Below are positions 8,490-17,361 of a stretch of DNA of 64,000 nt, piece by piece. The notes below the pieces were generated by a model, which was given only the letters and a program-made list of their open reading frames with translations, searched no databases and had not been told where the DNA came from. The position numbers were made by a program, and so were the translations under genes. The number at the start of each line of letters is the position of its first letter. The first letter of the stretch is position 1. The stretch lies in assembly GCA_964501365.1 (NCBI GenBank), contig CAZCST010000014.1, positions 1 to 64,000 on the forward strand, given 5' to 3'. This DNA comes from CAZAMB01 sp964501365 (GTDB lineage: Bacteria > Planctomycetota > Phycisphaerae > UBA1845).

Positions 8490-9701
8490 CTACGGGGCGG
8501 CGAGAACGATGCTGCTGTTGTAGCCTCCGAACCCTGCAGAATTATTCAGTGCATGGCGGACCTTCGCCGGTCGCGGCGAGCCTTTGATCGCGTCCTGCCC
8601 ACAAGGTTGCAGCACGTTATCGAGATACCACGTGGGAATCAATGTCTGATGTTTGAGGCTAAGTATGCACGCGGCGGCTTCGACTGCAGCGGCAGCGCCC
8701 ATGGTATGGCCCGTCAACGACTTGATGGAACTGAATGCGACCCCCTTTGGAAAGCATTTGTCGAGTACGGCAACTTCAATGGCGTCATTCTGCGGCGTCC
8801 CCGTTCCATGGGCGCAGACATAGTCGATTTCATCGGGGGCCAGGCCGGACTCGGCGAGTGCGGCAAGCGTGGAACGACTCAGCCCGTCGCCATCCGGGTG
8901 GGGCCGGGTCGGATGATAGTTCTCACATTCTACGGAGGCTCCAAGGATTCGGGCATGAATTCGAGCACCGCGGAGTCGGGCCGAGGATTCCTTTTCGAGG
9001 ATGAACATTGCTGCGCCTTCGCCGACGAAGAGACCGTCGCGACGGTCGTCGAAGGGCCGGCAGACTTCAGCGGCCATCACGCGAAGCCGCATAAACCCAA
9101 GAAACGCAAGTCGGGAGAATCCGTCGGCCCCTCCCGCCAGAGCCACATCGCAAGACCCGTCGAGCAGTTGCCGACGTGCAGCCGCGATGGCCATGTTACC
9201 GGCAGCGCAGGCTCCGTAGAGGTCATAGGAATCGGCATTCAATGCAAGGTCGCGGCAAACACTCTGAGAAATGGAGCCAGGACGCCCCGAGATTATCTCA
9301 CGCATGTGTTCGGGAGTGAGCCAGTTCGGCACATCGGCGGTAAGCCGATCTTCGATAAACTGTGTTTCTCCCATTGTCGTGCCAACAATGACACTGACTC
9401 GAGAGGATGACAGCGCGCCAGTCGGAATGGACGCGTCGGTGATCGCCTGTTTTGCGGCAGCGATGGCGAGTTGTGCGGCGCGGCCTTGATTGCTTACGCT
9501 TTTGTTTGAACTGTCGTTCAAGTCGCGTTTGATGGGATCGCGGATCTGGCAGGCGAGCTTGCGAGGCAGGTCGGCTGTGTCGAGACAGTCGACCGGTGCT
9601 GCGCCCGATCCCCCAGTGTAAAGAGAATGCCAGAACGACGCAGCGTCGCACCCGATCGGGGAGTAGACACCCATGCCTGTTATGACGACCGCGTCGTGCA
9701 T
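8490..9701 (-). CDS. Beta-ketoacyl-ACP synthase family protein (first of a pair)
   Basis: 403 residues from an ATG with CGAGG five bases upstream; an in-frame TTG lies eight codons earlier. The FabF fold is evident: AVVITGMGVYSPIG at the start, active-site Cys in YGACAAGN, His in CAHGTGTPQND and in SLTGHTMGAAA, and a C-terminal NNSAGFGGYNSS. A complete Cys-His-His triad is present. It heads a leftward group with a second, more divergent ketosynthase. Paired ketosynthases occur in secondary lipid or polyketide pathways, but no ACP, malonyltransferase or reductase is visible here. Confidence 0.88.
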   Translation of the reverse strand: MHDAVVITGMGVYSPIGCDAASFWHSLYTGGSGAAPVDCLDTADLPRKLACQIRDPIKRDLNDSSNKSVSNQGRAAQLAIAAAKQAITDASIPTGALSSSRVSVIVGTTMGETQFIEDRLTADVPNWLTPEHMREIISGRPGSISQSVCRDLALNADSYDLYGACAAGNMAIAAARRQLLDGSCDVALAGGADGFSRLAFLGFMRLRVMAAEVCRPFDDRRDGLFVGEGAAMFILEKESSARLRGARIHARILGASVECENYHPTRPHPDGDGLSRSTLAALAESGLAPDEIDYVCAHGTGTPQNDAIEVAVLDKCFPKGVAFSSIKSLTGHTMGAAAAVEAAACILSLKHQTLIPTWYLDNVLQPCGQDAIKGSPRPAKVRHALNNSAGFGGYNSSIVLAAP

Positions 9702-9773
9702 TTCGCCTCGAAAAAATTGATCCAAACTCGTTTCAATCTTGACCTTGCGATTCGAGAAATTTATAGTTTCCCT

Positions 9774-10670
9774 GTGGGAAAACCGTTGCCATTCTATCTT
9801 CCCGATCGCATTTCACGAAGCGCCATTCTTTCTGCCATCGTACTTCTCGCCTCGGGATGTGCTGGGCTTCCGACACCAAAGCCGGCCTTGAAAACCGACA
9901 CCGCGGCGTCGCAATCGCCTGTGGCTGGAGCTTTATTCGCAAAGCCGGTAGCGCAGGATGTGGTCTCCAATGCCACACGGATTGTCGATATTGCCTTTAA
10001 TGTGATGAATGCCGAGTTCCCGGCCAGCCGAACCGGTGACGCTCGAAAAATCTGGAATCACGTCGACGAAATGCGTTTGAAGCCCGATCAGGTTCAGCTT
10101 CTCGCCCGTAACGGGATTCGCCTGGGGACGGCGACACCTGCGTCCTGGCCTGCCATTCAAACGATTCTGGATGCGGGGGACGCCAAGATCACCTCCAGCC
10201 AGTTGTTTCCACAGCGGGGGAGCGCTCTGCCGGTGGAATTGGGGAGTGTTGAAGAGGGCACGTCGATTTTTTACTACGACTCTCACGGCCGATTGGTCGG
10301 GAAGTCCTTTCCCGGCGGTGAGAAGCTGATTCTGATTGACTACGCTGTTCATCCGGAACTTGATGGGTGTACCGATCTTGGCGTGAGCTTTGAAATTAAC
10401 CGGGAAACCGAGGAAATGGTCTGGGAACAGCAGGGCGGTATGATGAGACAGGTGCCCGATCACGATCGGCACCGTTTCGCCGATCTCACATCGCTGCTGA
10501 CCATGCATCCGGGTGAGTTTCTCGTATTGGGGCCGCGCGACGAAATGAAAAACGACAATCTCGTCGGCACGCAATTTCTATCCTCAAGAAAAGGAGAGGG
10601 CAGCGTTCGGGTCACCTTCCTGTCGGCGACGCCTTACCAGACGCAAGCCGCTACACGTCCGCCATTATGA
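9774..10670 (+). CDS. Putative lipoprotein of unknown function
   Basis: About 298 residues. The N-terminus ends in the lipobox SAIVLLASGC, so the mature protein begins with a lipidated Cys. No ATG is suitably placed: GTG at 9774 or TTG at 9786 both give a short positive n-region before the hydrophobic stretch, and I took the GTG. The rest has no motif I recognise. The region around residues 130-260 alternates hydrophobic and polar residues as in a beta-rich domain. It overlaps the histidine kinase gene by four bases (ATGA), so the lipoprotein may be the envelope partner of that kinase. Confidence 0.7.
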   Translation: MGKPLPFYLPDRISRSAILSAIVLLASGCAGLPTPKPALKTDTAASQSPVAGALFAKPVAQDVVSNATRIVDIAFNVMNAEFPASRTGDARKIWNHVDEMRLKPDQVQLLARNGIRLGTATPASWPAIQTILDAGDAKITSSQLFPQRGSALPVELGSVEEGTSIFYYDSHGRLVGKSFPGGEKLILIDYAVHPELDGCTDLGVSFEINRETEEMVWEQQGGMMRQVPDHDRHRFADLTSLLTMHPGEFLVLGPRDEMKNDNLVGTQFLSSRKGEGSVRVTFLSATPYQTQAATRPPL

Positions 10671-11794
10671 GCAATACATCCTCAACAATCTCCGATCTCG
10701 CGGCCAGCGAAACCCATTATCGCGACCTTTGCGATCAGCTGGGGATGGCAGTCATCGCCACCGATTCCGATTTGAATATCACATTTTGGAATGCCGCCGC
10801 GCATCGATTGTTTGGTGCGGCTACGGAACAGATGATTGGAACTTCCATATTGTCGGCCTTTCCTTCCGATCGACGGATGGCGGCCGAGCGATTGCTACGG
10901 CGTGCTCTTCTGGAGGGCGAGGGGAGCGAGTTCGAATTCGATTATCGCGACGGCACGGGGCATCGGCGTGAATATGCCGCCACACTGGCACCCATTCTTT
11001 CCCCAGCAGGTGAGAAGTCGGGGGTGTCTGTCTGTGTTCGCGATATCACTCGACGTCTCACGTTGCAGGCTGACCTGGATGAAAGCCGAAAGATGGCCGC
11101 TTTGGGCGAAATGGCCGGTGCTGTTGCCCATCACTTCAACAACGTCCTTGGCGGCATTGTGACCAGTGTGGATTATGCCAGCCAGAGCAACGATCCGGCG
11201 ATTACACGGCGCGTGTTCGATCAAGTCAGCGGGGCGCTGGTTCGTACTTCCGCCCTTGTCAACGGATTGCTCGCGTTTTCGGAGGGCGGTCCGCACGAGG
11301 ACGACCTTAGCGACTTGACGGAACTACTCAACACGCTGGCCGACGAAATGGAATTTCAACTGCAGGGGCGCAATATCCGGCTTGCGTTTTCGATTGGGGA
11401 TTTGCCGGTAACGCCCGTCCCCCGCGACCAGTTCCTGATTGTACTGCATAACATCGTTCAAAATGCCATCGAGGCCATGCCGGAAGGGGGCGTGCTGAAG
11501 GTGGAGGCTCATGCCGAGTCAGATTTCGTAGCCATATCGGTTTCCGATACGGGAAAGGGTCTCGATCAGCAATCGATCTCGCGGATGTTTGAGCCGTTTT
11601 GGACGACGAAGGGGGCACTGGCAACCGTGCATGGCCGGGCAGCCGGGCTGGGACTCGCAATCGCTCACGGAATCGTACAGCGCATTGGCGGATCCATTCG
11701 TGTGCAATCCGAACTGGGCAAAGGCACGACCCTGCAAATCAACATTCCAAGAATCAAGGATGAGGAAATCGTTGGCGGTTCTCCATCATCATGA
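10667..11794 (+). CDS. PAS-domain sensor histidine kinase (NtrB-like, soluble)
   Basis: 375 residues without membrane segments. A PAS domain covers about 12-130 (VIATDSDLNITFWNAAA). The H-box is unusual, GAVAHHFNNVLGG, of the HisKA class used by NtrB-type kinases. The ATPase domain has N-box NIVQNAIEAMPEGG, G1 SDTGKGLD and G2 AAGLGLAIAHG. It is translationally coupled to both neighbours (ATGA overlap on each side). No response regulator is encoded in the window, so its partner is elsewhere. Confidence 0.9.
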   Translation: MSNTSSTISDLAASETHYRDLCDQLGMAVIATDSDLNITFWNAAAHRLFGAATEQMIGTSILSAFPSDRRMAAERLLRRALLEGEGSEFEFDYRDGTGHRREYAATLAPILSPAGEKSGVSVCVRDITRRLTLQADLDESRKMAALGEMAGAVAHHFNNVLGGIVTSVDYASQSNDPAITRRVFDQVSGALVRTSALVNGLLAFSEGGPHEDDLSDLTELLNTLADEMEFQLQGRNIRLAFSIGDLPVTPVPRDQFLIVLHNIVQNAIEAMPEGGVLKVEAHAESDFVAISVSDTGKGLDQQSISRMFEPFWTTKGALATVHGRAAGLGLAIAHGIVQRIGGSIRVQSELGKGTTLQINIPRIKDEEIVGGSPSS

Positions 11795-12624
11795 TTCGAA
11801 GGTCCGGTCATTGGTGCGCATTTTCCCAGGCGATTTTCTGGCTATCGCTTCCCGGTTGTGCCAGGACTACGCCTGCGATCGTGCGATCCGCGCCCGATCG
11901 GCCATCCGCGCGTTTGGAATCTCTTGAATCAACCTGGATGTACGAACCGTTGGCGCGACGAAATGCGCTGGAATTCCTTGGCGTCTGTCGAGCGCATTAC
12001 CTTGACTCAATCAAGGATTACCGCTGCAAATTCTCGATGCGCGAACGCAATTCCGGAGGGATATCCGATCCGCAGATCATCGCGATCAAATTTCGAGAGC
12101 GTCCCTATAGTGTCGATATGAGCTGGATCGCAAATCCTGCCGGCGCGCGGCGGATCAGCTACGTCGAAGGGCGCTGGGTGAAAGACGGCCGGGAACTTGC
12201 GCTGGTCGTGCCCAGCGGAGTCGGGAGCTTCGTTCTTCCCGGTGGACTTAAGCTTGATATCCACGGACGAGAATTCAAGAAATCATCGTCGCGGTCCGTG
12301 GATCAATTCGGGTTCCTGAAGACGCTGGAGCGGGCGACGCAGGTGTGTGAAAAAGCCAAATCCAACGCCGGCTTCAGCCTGGAGTATGTCGGGCGTGCGC
12401 AGTTCGAAGACCGGCCTCAATATGTGCTTGAGCGAAAGCTGCCCCACTCGGCAGAGGGTGAGGCCTATTCAGAGCGTCTGAGCGTATTTTTCCTGGATGC
12501 AGAATGGCTGACTCCGACAGCAGTGTGGACCTACGCGGATGATGAAAAGCAGTGCCTGCTTGGTGAATTCATCACCAGCGATGCGGAGTTTAACGTGGGT
12601 TTGACGGATGCGGATTTCGATTAG
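11791..12624 (+). CDS. DUF1571 family protein, probably exported
   Basis: 277 residues. The core from about 70 onward (YLDSIKDYRCKFSMRERNSG, IKFRERPYSVDMSW, ISYVEGRWVKDG) is the DUF1571 pattern found mostly in planctomycete envelope proteins of the outer-membrane lipoprotein-sorting fold. The N-terminal region has a hydrophobic stretch ending in SLPGCARTTP, which could be a lipobox. It is coupled to the kinase gene by an ATGA overlap and closes this three-gene operon. The exact role is unknown. Confidence 0.8.
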   Translation: MIRRSGHWCAFSQAIFWLSLPGCARTTPAIVRSAPDRPSARLESLESTWMYEPLARRNALEFLGVCRAHYLDSIKDYRCKFSMRERNSGGISDPQIIAIKFRERPYSVDMSWIANPAGARRISYVEGRWVKDGRELALVVPSGVGSFVLPGGLKLDIHGREFKKSSSRSVDQFGFLKTLERATQVCEKAKSNAGFSLEYVGRAQFEDRPQYVLERKLPHSAEGEAYSERLSVFFLDAEWLTPTAVWTYADDEKQCLLGEFITSDAEFNVGLTDADFD

Positions 12625-12771
12625 GGAACAGGGAGTCAGCGCGCAAGAGCGCTGGCGTCGCGTCGGGCAACAACAGTTAGACTGAGGGTAGCGACGAATC
12701 TCCGTCAAACGGCGGTCGAGATCCCTCGCTGTGCCCGGGATAACAGGGTCAGTCGAATGCCTCAGCAACCG

Positions 12772-13236
12772 CTAGGGATTGGATTGACTCACTTCAACTC
12801 GTACAGAACGCGGTCGCTCACAATCAGATTTGGGCACGGTGATTTCCAGGACCCCGTTGTGGTAGCGAGCGGCCACCTTTTCGACCAGAATTTTTCCGGA
12901 CAGCTCAACCATTCGGCAGAAACTCCCAAATCGTCGCTCGCGGTACAAACTCGGAGTATCAACGGTCACTTCGGCCGGGCGCTGCTTTTCGCCGCGAATA
13001 GTCAACGTATTTCCGACGCAGGTCACATCCACCGAGTTCCCATCGACTCCGGGTACTTCCACGTAAACGACGAATCGATCGGGATACTCGTAGACATCAA
13101 GCCCCGGCGCCCACTGCTGGCCGTCGAGCGGCCGCGTGGAAATCCCGCCATGCCACACGCGATCGAATACGCGGTTCATTTCGTCCTGCAACGTACCGAA
13201 AACCTGTTGTGGATCCTGCATCGCCCGGAACATCAT
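12772..13236 (-). CDS. hsp20: Hsp20/alpha-crystallin family small heat-shock protein
   Basis: 154 residues from the ATG at 13236, which has AGGAG seven bases upstream; earlier in-frame ATGs lie at or before a good -10 box and are unlikely. The alpha-crystallin domain starts at WAPGLDVYEYPDRFVVYVEVPG and ends with the classic NGVLEITVPK. The loop GSFCRMVEL corresponds to the usual GxFxRxxxL. Such proteins are ATP-independent holdase chaperones. The C-terminal IxI/V motif is not obvious. It sits downstream of yceH on the same strand but appears to have its own promoter. Confidence 0.93.
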   Translation of the reverse strand: MMFRAMQDPQQVFGTLQDEMNRVFDRVWHGGISTRPLDGQQWAPGLDVYEYPDRFVVYVEVPGVDGNSVDVTCVGNTLTIRGEKQRPAEVTVDTPSLYRERRFGSFCRMVELSGKILVEKVAARYHNGVLEITVPKSDCERPRSVRVEVSQSNP

Positions 13237-13269
13237 GTTTACGCTCCTGTTCAATGGTATCATGGCTCC

Positions 13270-13299
13270 ATTATATCCGCCCTTAGGCTTCGGAGTCGA
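13270..13299 (-). promoter_or_regulatory. Probable promoter of hsp20
   Basis: A perfect TATAAT on the minus strand (13270-13275) is preceded by TCGACT at 18-base spacing. Transcription would begin near 13263, about 27 bases before the chosen hsp20 start, which argues against the upstream ATG at 13263. It lies in the last codons of yceH and just past its stop. No CIRCE element is visible. Confidence 0.45.
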
Positions 13300-13990
13300 T
13301 GGAGGACTGATGGCTTCCGCCGAGCCGAGCCAAACCCGCTTCGAGGCGTGCAACGGCCTGCTCCAGTGCAGCCACCCGCATCGTTAATTGCCCCAAATCC
13401 GATGAAGTTGCTGACGGCGGACTTGCGAAACTCGTGGCCGATTCCTGCGTGGCGACCGGGAGAGGCGCGGAATGCGCCGGCCCCAGCAGGTGCCGGAAAC
13501 GGTTGGCCGAACGCCCCGGCTCGCGGGCCAACTCCTCAATGAAGGGCGTTTCACGGTTTCGCAGGGAATGTAGCGTTACGCCCACAGCTTCAAGGTCTGC
13601 GAAGGGGGTCATGCGGCCCGCGTGGGTACGGAGTTCGCCAGCCGTCTGCCTTCCGCGCAGGAGGAGTTCCGCCATGACGGCCTGCTCGCGGCGATCCCAA
13701 TGGAATTTTTCTACAACGAGGTGCTTAAATCGCACGGAGCGAGCGCCAAGCGCCGGCGGAGCCTGCGCCACCAGTTGCTTGATTTCCAACGTTCGCAACG
13801 CCTCAGAAATCTCGCGTTCCGTAAATTCCCGGACCGGGTCGCGGTTCTGTTTTTGGTTCGCGCCCAGCACAATCGAATTGAAAGTGAGCGGGTATGCGTC
13901 GGGTTGGGTCAATGATTTTTCCATCAACACTCCGAGCACTCGTTGTTCATTTTCAATCAGCGTCAATTGCACTTTTTTATCGCCCATCAT
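13283..13990 (-). CDS. yceH: YceH family protein (UPF0502/DUF480)
   Basis: 235 residues from the first of two tandem ATGs. The family signature is clear: LIENEQRVLGVLMEKSLTQPD, YPLTFNSIVLGANQKQNRDP, a winged-helix repeat and LLLRGRQTAGELRTHAGRM. The domain is a double winged helix; the molecular role is unknown. The C-terminal 60 residues include a leucine/alanine-rich heptad region (MRVAALEQAVARLEAGLARL), probably a short coiled coil. The start lies inside the end of the M48 protease gene (14-base overlap), so the two are coupled. Confidence 0.9.
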   Translation of the reverse strand: MMGDKKVQLTLIENEQRVLGVLMEKSLTQPDAYPLTFNSIVLGANQKQNRDPVREFTEREISEALRTLEIKQLVAQAPPALGARSVRFKHLVVEKFHWDRREQAVMAELLLRGRQTAGELRTHAGRMTPFADLEAVGVTLHSLRNRETPFIEELAREPGRSANRFRHLLGPAHSAPLPVATQESATSFASPPSATSSDLGQLTMRVAALEQAVARLEAGLARLGGSHQSSIDSEA

Positions 13991-15524
13991 GCTTGAGTGT
14001 TTGTCGTATCTGCCGATTGCCGTCCAGTCTGTATGGCATGGGTCGCACTTCCTTCCAATAGTATGCGGCGCCAATCGTCCCCAAGAAAGCAACAGTTACC
14101 AATGCCGTTTTCACTCGATGAACCAGTCGTTCAAATCTGATTGTACGACCCGGGTCGCCGGCCGCGGAGTGCAGAAATCGAATTCGAGATCCTACTGACG
14201 CATGCCGCCAGCTCGGTTCGTCGTGGCCAATCCCGCTCAACGTCGCCACTTTTTCCAGTGCAGAGGCGAAAATCGCCGCGCCGGTTGCACAGACACGTTC
14301 TGTTTCGAGGCCGCGATCGACTCCGCCCTGGTGAACGCTACACGGCATGTGACACTCGGTAGCGCTGGGTGTGACGCAACGTGCTCCAAACAAATCGGCC
14401 TGGCGCTCAAATCTCCGCGAGAGCCAACCAAATCCAACAATCCAAAACAGAAACGTGATCAGAAGTCCCATGCCCTGGATCAAAGATAGTGATACTTTGG
14501 TCATTCTCCCGGTATGGTTGAACCACCACGAAAAGCCCTCCGTCGCGGTTCCGGCCACCAGCCAGCCCACGAGGGCGAACACCAGAAAATGCTGCATGTG
14601 ACGGTGTCGAACATGTCCGGCTTCATGGCCGAACACCGCCTCCACCTGTCGCGGCGTCATGGACGCCAACAGGGCGTCCGAAAGCAGTACGAACCGCGCG
14701 GCGGGCACAATTCCCATGACAGCCGCGTTGATCATCAGCCCGTCGCTTTTCCATACCAGAATCTCCCGGCAACGCAGCCCCACACGCCGGCACATATTCA
14801 CCAATTGTTCGCGCAACGGTCCGGCGTCGAGCGGTGACGTGCGCCAAACCCTTCGCAACATGAAAGGAGCGAGTAGAAAAACAACTGCAGCGGCAATGCC
14901 CAAAACTATATCCGGCGTCCAGATGGATCCGCCCCATGCACAAAGCCGCGATTCGTATCCATGCGTCAGATTCGATGCAAAGAGGATCAGGAACATCGGT
15001 GCGGCAACGATCAGAAGATGGTGACGGACGTGAAAATCCAGGTACGACGACAGGCGCCAGGAGATTCGTGGCTCTTCCGCGTAACCTCCTTCGTCGGCTC
15101 CGTGAAAGATGCGCTCGATGGGATACGCAATCAACCATAACGCGATCGCACCCGTGAAAAATGGAAGAAGCACGATGAAGTCACCAAGTATCTGTAACGC
15201 CGGCGCAACTCGCCCAAAGGTGAACCAATCCGGCCAGGGTGTAAGCAGAACCAGCACGCCGAAACCCATGATCAATGTCGTTCGCAACAACTCAAACGAA
15301 CGATGGTGAAACCGGGCGGCCGATCCGAGAAGTTCCTGCGTACGGTGCAAGATACGTCGTGATTTCAGCGTGGAAACATAGGCGAGGATTGCAGCCACCA
15401 CTGGAAGTCCGACGGCTAGAAACGCCGTAGACTTGACATGATCGGACTTAAGTATTCGCCATTCGAACGGCGCCTCCATGCGCCAAAACAAAAACGCGAA
15501 CGCCGCTATGGTATGAATGTGCAT
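13977..15524 (-). CDS. M48 family membrane metalloprotease
   Basis: 515 residues with several hydrophobic segments in the first half (around 30-50, 95-115, 120-145, 185-205, 220-240). The zinc motif is in VFGHEAGHVRHRHMQH (HExxH), with a downstream FERQADLFGARC (ExxxD) supplying the third ligand. The layout matches Ste24/HtpX-like M48 peptidases. These act in membrane-protein quality control or processing. It is translationally coupled to yceH. The start overlaps the first bases of an open frame on the other strand, but the real rightward gene begins at 15655. Confidence 0.88.
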   Translation of the reverse strand: MHIHTIAAFAFLFWRMEAPFEWRILKSDHVKSTAFLAVGLPVVAAILAYVSTLKSRRILHRTQELLGSAARFHHRSFELLRTTLIMGFGVLVLLTPWPDWFTFGRVAPALQILGDFIVLLPFFTGAIALWLIAYPIERIFHGADEGGYAEEPRISWRLSSYLDFHVRHHLLIVAAPMFLILFASNLTHGYESRLCAWGGSIWTPDIVLGIAAAVVFLLAPFMLRRVWRTSPLDAGPLREQLVNMCRRVGLRCREILVWKSDGLMINAAVMGIVPAARFVLLSDALLASMTPRQVEAVFGHEAGHVRHRHMQHFLVFALVGWLVAGTATEGFSWWFNHTGRMTKVSLSLIQGMGLLITFLFWIVGFGWLSRRFERQADLFGARCVTPSATECHMPCSVHQGGVDRGLETERVCATGAAIFASALEKVATLSGIGHDEPSWRHASVGSRIRFLHSAAGDPGRTIRFERLVHRVKTALVTVAFLGTIGAAYYWKEVRPMPYRLDGNRQIRQTLKHDGR

Positions 15525-15654
15525 CGCTCACCTGTGCCGACTTCTGGTATTGGTCGGTTCAAACAGATACTATAACCGCAAAGGATTCATGAACAGTGAA
15601 TACGTGAGATTCGATCGGCTCATGGACGCATTCAACAAGAGGAGTAGTCATTCG

Positions 15655-16683
15655 ATGAAACCATTTTTCGTAGGTGGATTTCTCTTAACGCCCATGATTG
15701 TTTGTTCCCTGTCCTGGAGGGCGGAGGCCCAGACCGCTCCCAAGGCAGACCCTGCTGCTGAGAAGAAGCAGGAGGCACCCCAGCCGAAAGAAAAACCTGA
15801 TACAGACAATCCATTTCCAATCAAGCCGGTCATCGAACGTCGAAATCCCCAACGGAGAGCCCAGCCGGGCTATGGACACGATGCAATGGTGAATCGAAGG
15901 CTTGCGGCATTCGCGAGATTGCGAACCTCTTTTTTCGAAGCGGTCAAAATGGACGCGGAAAAGCGCAAGAAACTCGAATCGATGTTCAATGACTACATGG
16001 CAGGGTTGTTCAATGCCAGGTTTCTGCCCCACACGCAGCCTCTTCCGGAGAACATGGCGACGCCGCAAGAGATTCCTGAATTAAAAAAACAGCTCGAAGA
16101 GGCGGAAAAGAAGGGTGACAATCCCGAAAAGGTTTCTTCCATCAAGGCGAAGATCTACGCCGCCAATATCGTCCTGGAGCCCTGCATCATCGACGAGCCG
16201 GTTTTCTTTTTCAACTACGTCAATAAGGAGCTCAACGAGGAGCAACGGAAGGCGTTTGACCCGGTACTGCGCCGCTGGCAAATGTTGCGGGTTGCGGAGG
16301 TTGCTCCGGACAATGATTTTAAGCAACTGCGTCGCGCCACACGCGATCCGGAGTTGCGAGGCAGTAATGAGGAACTCGGCAAACAGTTGGACGCCATGAT
16401 TATCGACGCGATGCGCACGGTAAAGCTGGGGCCTGAGCGTCTTGACAAGGAAGTCATGAAGAAACTCGCGGCGGATACCAAGCCGAAAATCATGGAAAAG
16501 CTGGACCCCAAGCAGCGGGAACACCTGGAAAAAACCATAGCGATGCTCGGACGATGGGACCAGGAAGAGGCGGAAGTCGCCGGGAAAGTTCGCGAAGAAT
16601 TGAAGGACTATCGTCCGGCCAATGCCCAGGCTCAGACTGGCCAGACACCAGCCGGGGGGCCCAATGGTGCGGCACAACCATGA
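15655..16683 (+). CDS. Secreted charged/helical protein of unknown function
   Basis: 342 residues. The ATG has GAGGAG 11 bases upstream and opens a signal peptide (MKPFFVGGFLLTPMIVCSL, cleavage near AEAQ). A Pro/Lys/Glu-rich linker follows, then a helical, highly charged domain with EKRKKLESMF and DPKQREHLEK motifs. The alternating K/E and the repeated expected-residue counting recall periplasmic Spy/CpxP-like chaperone folds, but no definite family is recognised. It overlaps the ogt start by four bases. Confidence 0.7.
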   Translation: MKPFFVGGFLLTPMIVCSLSWRAEAQTAPKADPAAEKKQEAPQPKEKPDTDNPFPIKPVIERRNPQRRAQPGYGHDAMVNRRLAAFARLRTSFFEAVKMDAEKRKKLESMFNDYMAGLFNARFLPHTQPLPENMATPQEIPELKKQLEEAEKKGDNPEKVSSIKAKIYAANIVLEPCIIDEPVFFFNYVNKELNEEQRKAFDPVLRRWQMLRVAEVAPDNDFKQLRRATRDPELRGSNEELGKQLDAMIIDAMRTVKLGPERLDKEVMKKLAADTKPKIMEKLDPKQREHLEKTIAMLGRWDQEEAEVAGKVREELKDYRPANAQAQTGQTPAGGPNGAAQP

Positions 16684-17327
16684 TCCAACGACCAATGCGC
16701 GCAACAAAATCAAGGCCAAGGCCGTCATCGGGTCCGATTGTGTTTCGTCTGGTGAGCACCGACTGGGGATATTTCGGGCTCGTCGCAACCCACGCAGGTA
16801 AACTGCTGGCCACCTTCCTGCCGCAATCCGAAAATCACATTTACAAATTTGTCGCCTCACGGTTCCCATCGGCCACGGAATCGAAATCGGCATGCGCTTC
16901 CCTGGTCCGGCAGGTGGATGATTATTTTCGCGGCAGGCGAATTTCCTGGGAGGTGGAAATCGACTGGCAGGACTTGTCCGGATTCCGCCGCAGCGTGCTG
17001 GAGGCCTGTCGAAGGATTCCCTTCGGTTCCACGGCATCCTATGCCGATCTTGCGCGGGCGGCAGGCTCCCCCGGTGCGGCCAGAGCAGTCGGCAGCGCCA
17101 TGGCGAACAATCCTTTGCCGCTGATTGTGCCGTGCCACCGCGTGCTTTGCTCAGATGGATCGTTGGGCGGTTTTTCTTCGCCGCAGGGTTGCTCTCAAAA
17201 GCTGCGCATGCTCAAATTGGAAAATCCCAATTTCGGCCTGATCTCGCGTTTCCGAACCATGTCCCGCAAAGAAGTCGAGGTGAAATCGGGCAAGTCGGCA
17301 CGTGCGCAGGCACTTTTCACCGCTTGA
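16680..17327 (+). CDS. ogt: Methylated-DNA--[protein]-cysteine S-methyltransferase
   Basis: 215 residues. It repairs O6-methylguanine by transferring the methyl group to its own Cys. The acceptor motif is IVPCHRVLCSDGSLGGF. The preceding helix-turn-helix, IPFGSTASYADLARAAGSPGAARAVGSAM, is canonical, with the arginine finger in AARAVG. The ATG overlaps the stop of the upstream gene (ATGA). A C-terminal tail of about 35 residues exceeds the usual Ogt length. Confidence 0.95.
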   Translation: MIQRPMRATKSRPRPSSGPIVFRLVSTDWGYFGLVATHAGKLLATFLPQSENHIYKFVASRFPSATESKSACASLVRQVDDYFRGRRISWEVEIDWQDLSGFRRSVLEACRRIPFGSTASYADLARAAGSPGAARAVGSAMANNPLPLIVPCHRVLCSDGSLGGFSSPQGCSQKLRMLKLENPNFGLISRFRTMSRKEVEVKSGKSARAQALFTA

Positions 17328-17361
17328 GCAATTGCCCTTCCGCGAATATCGTAGCCTTCCA

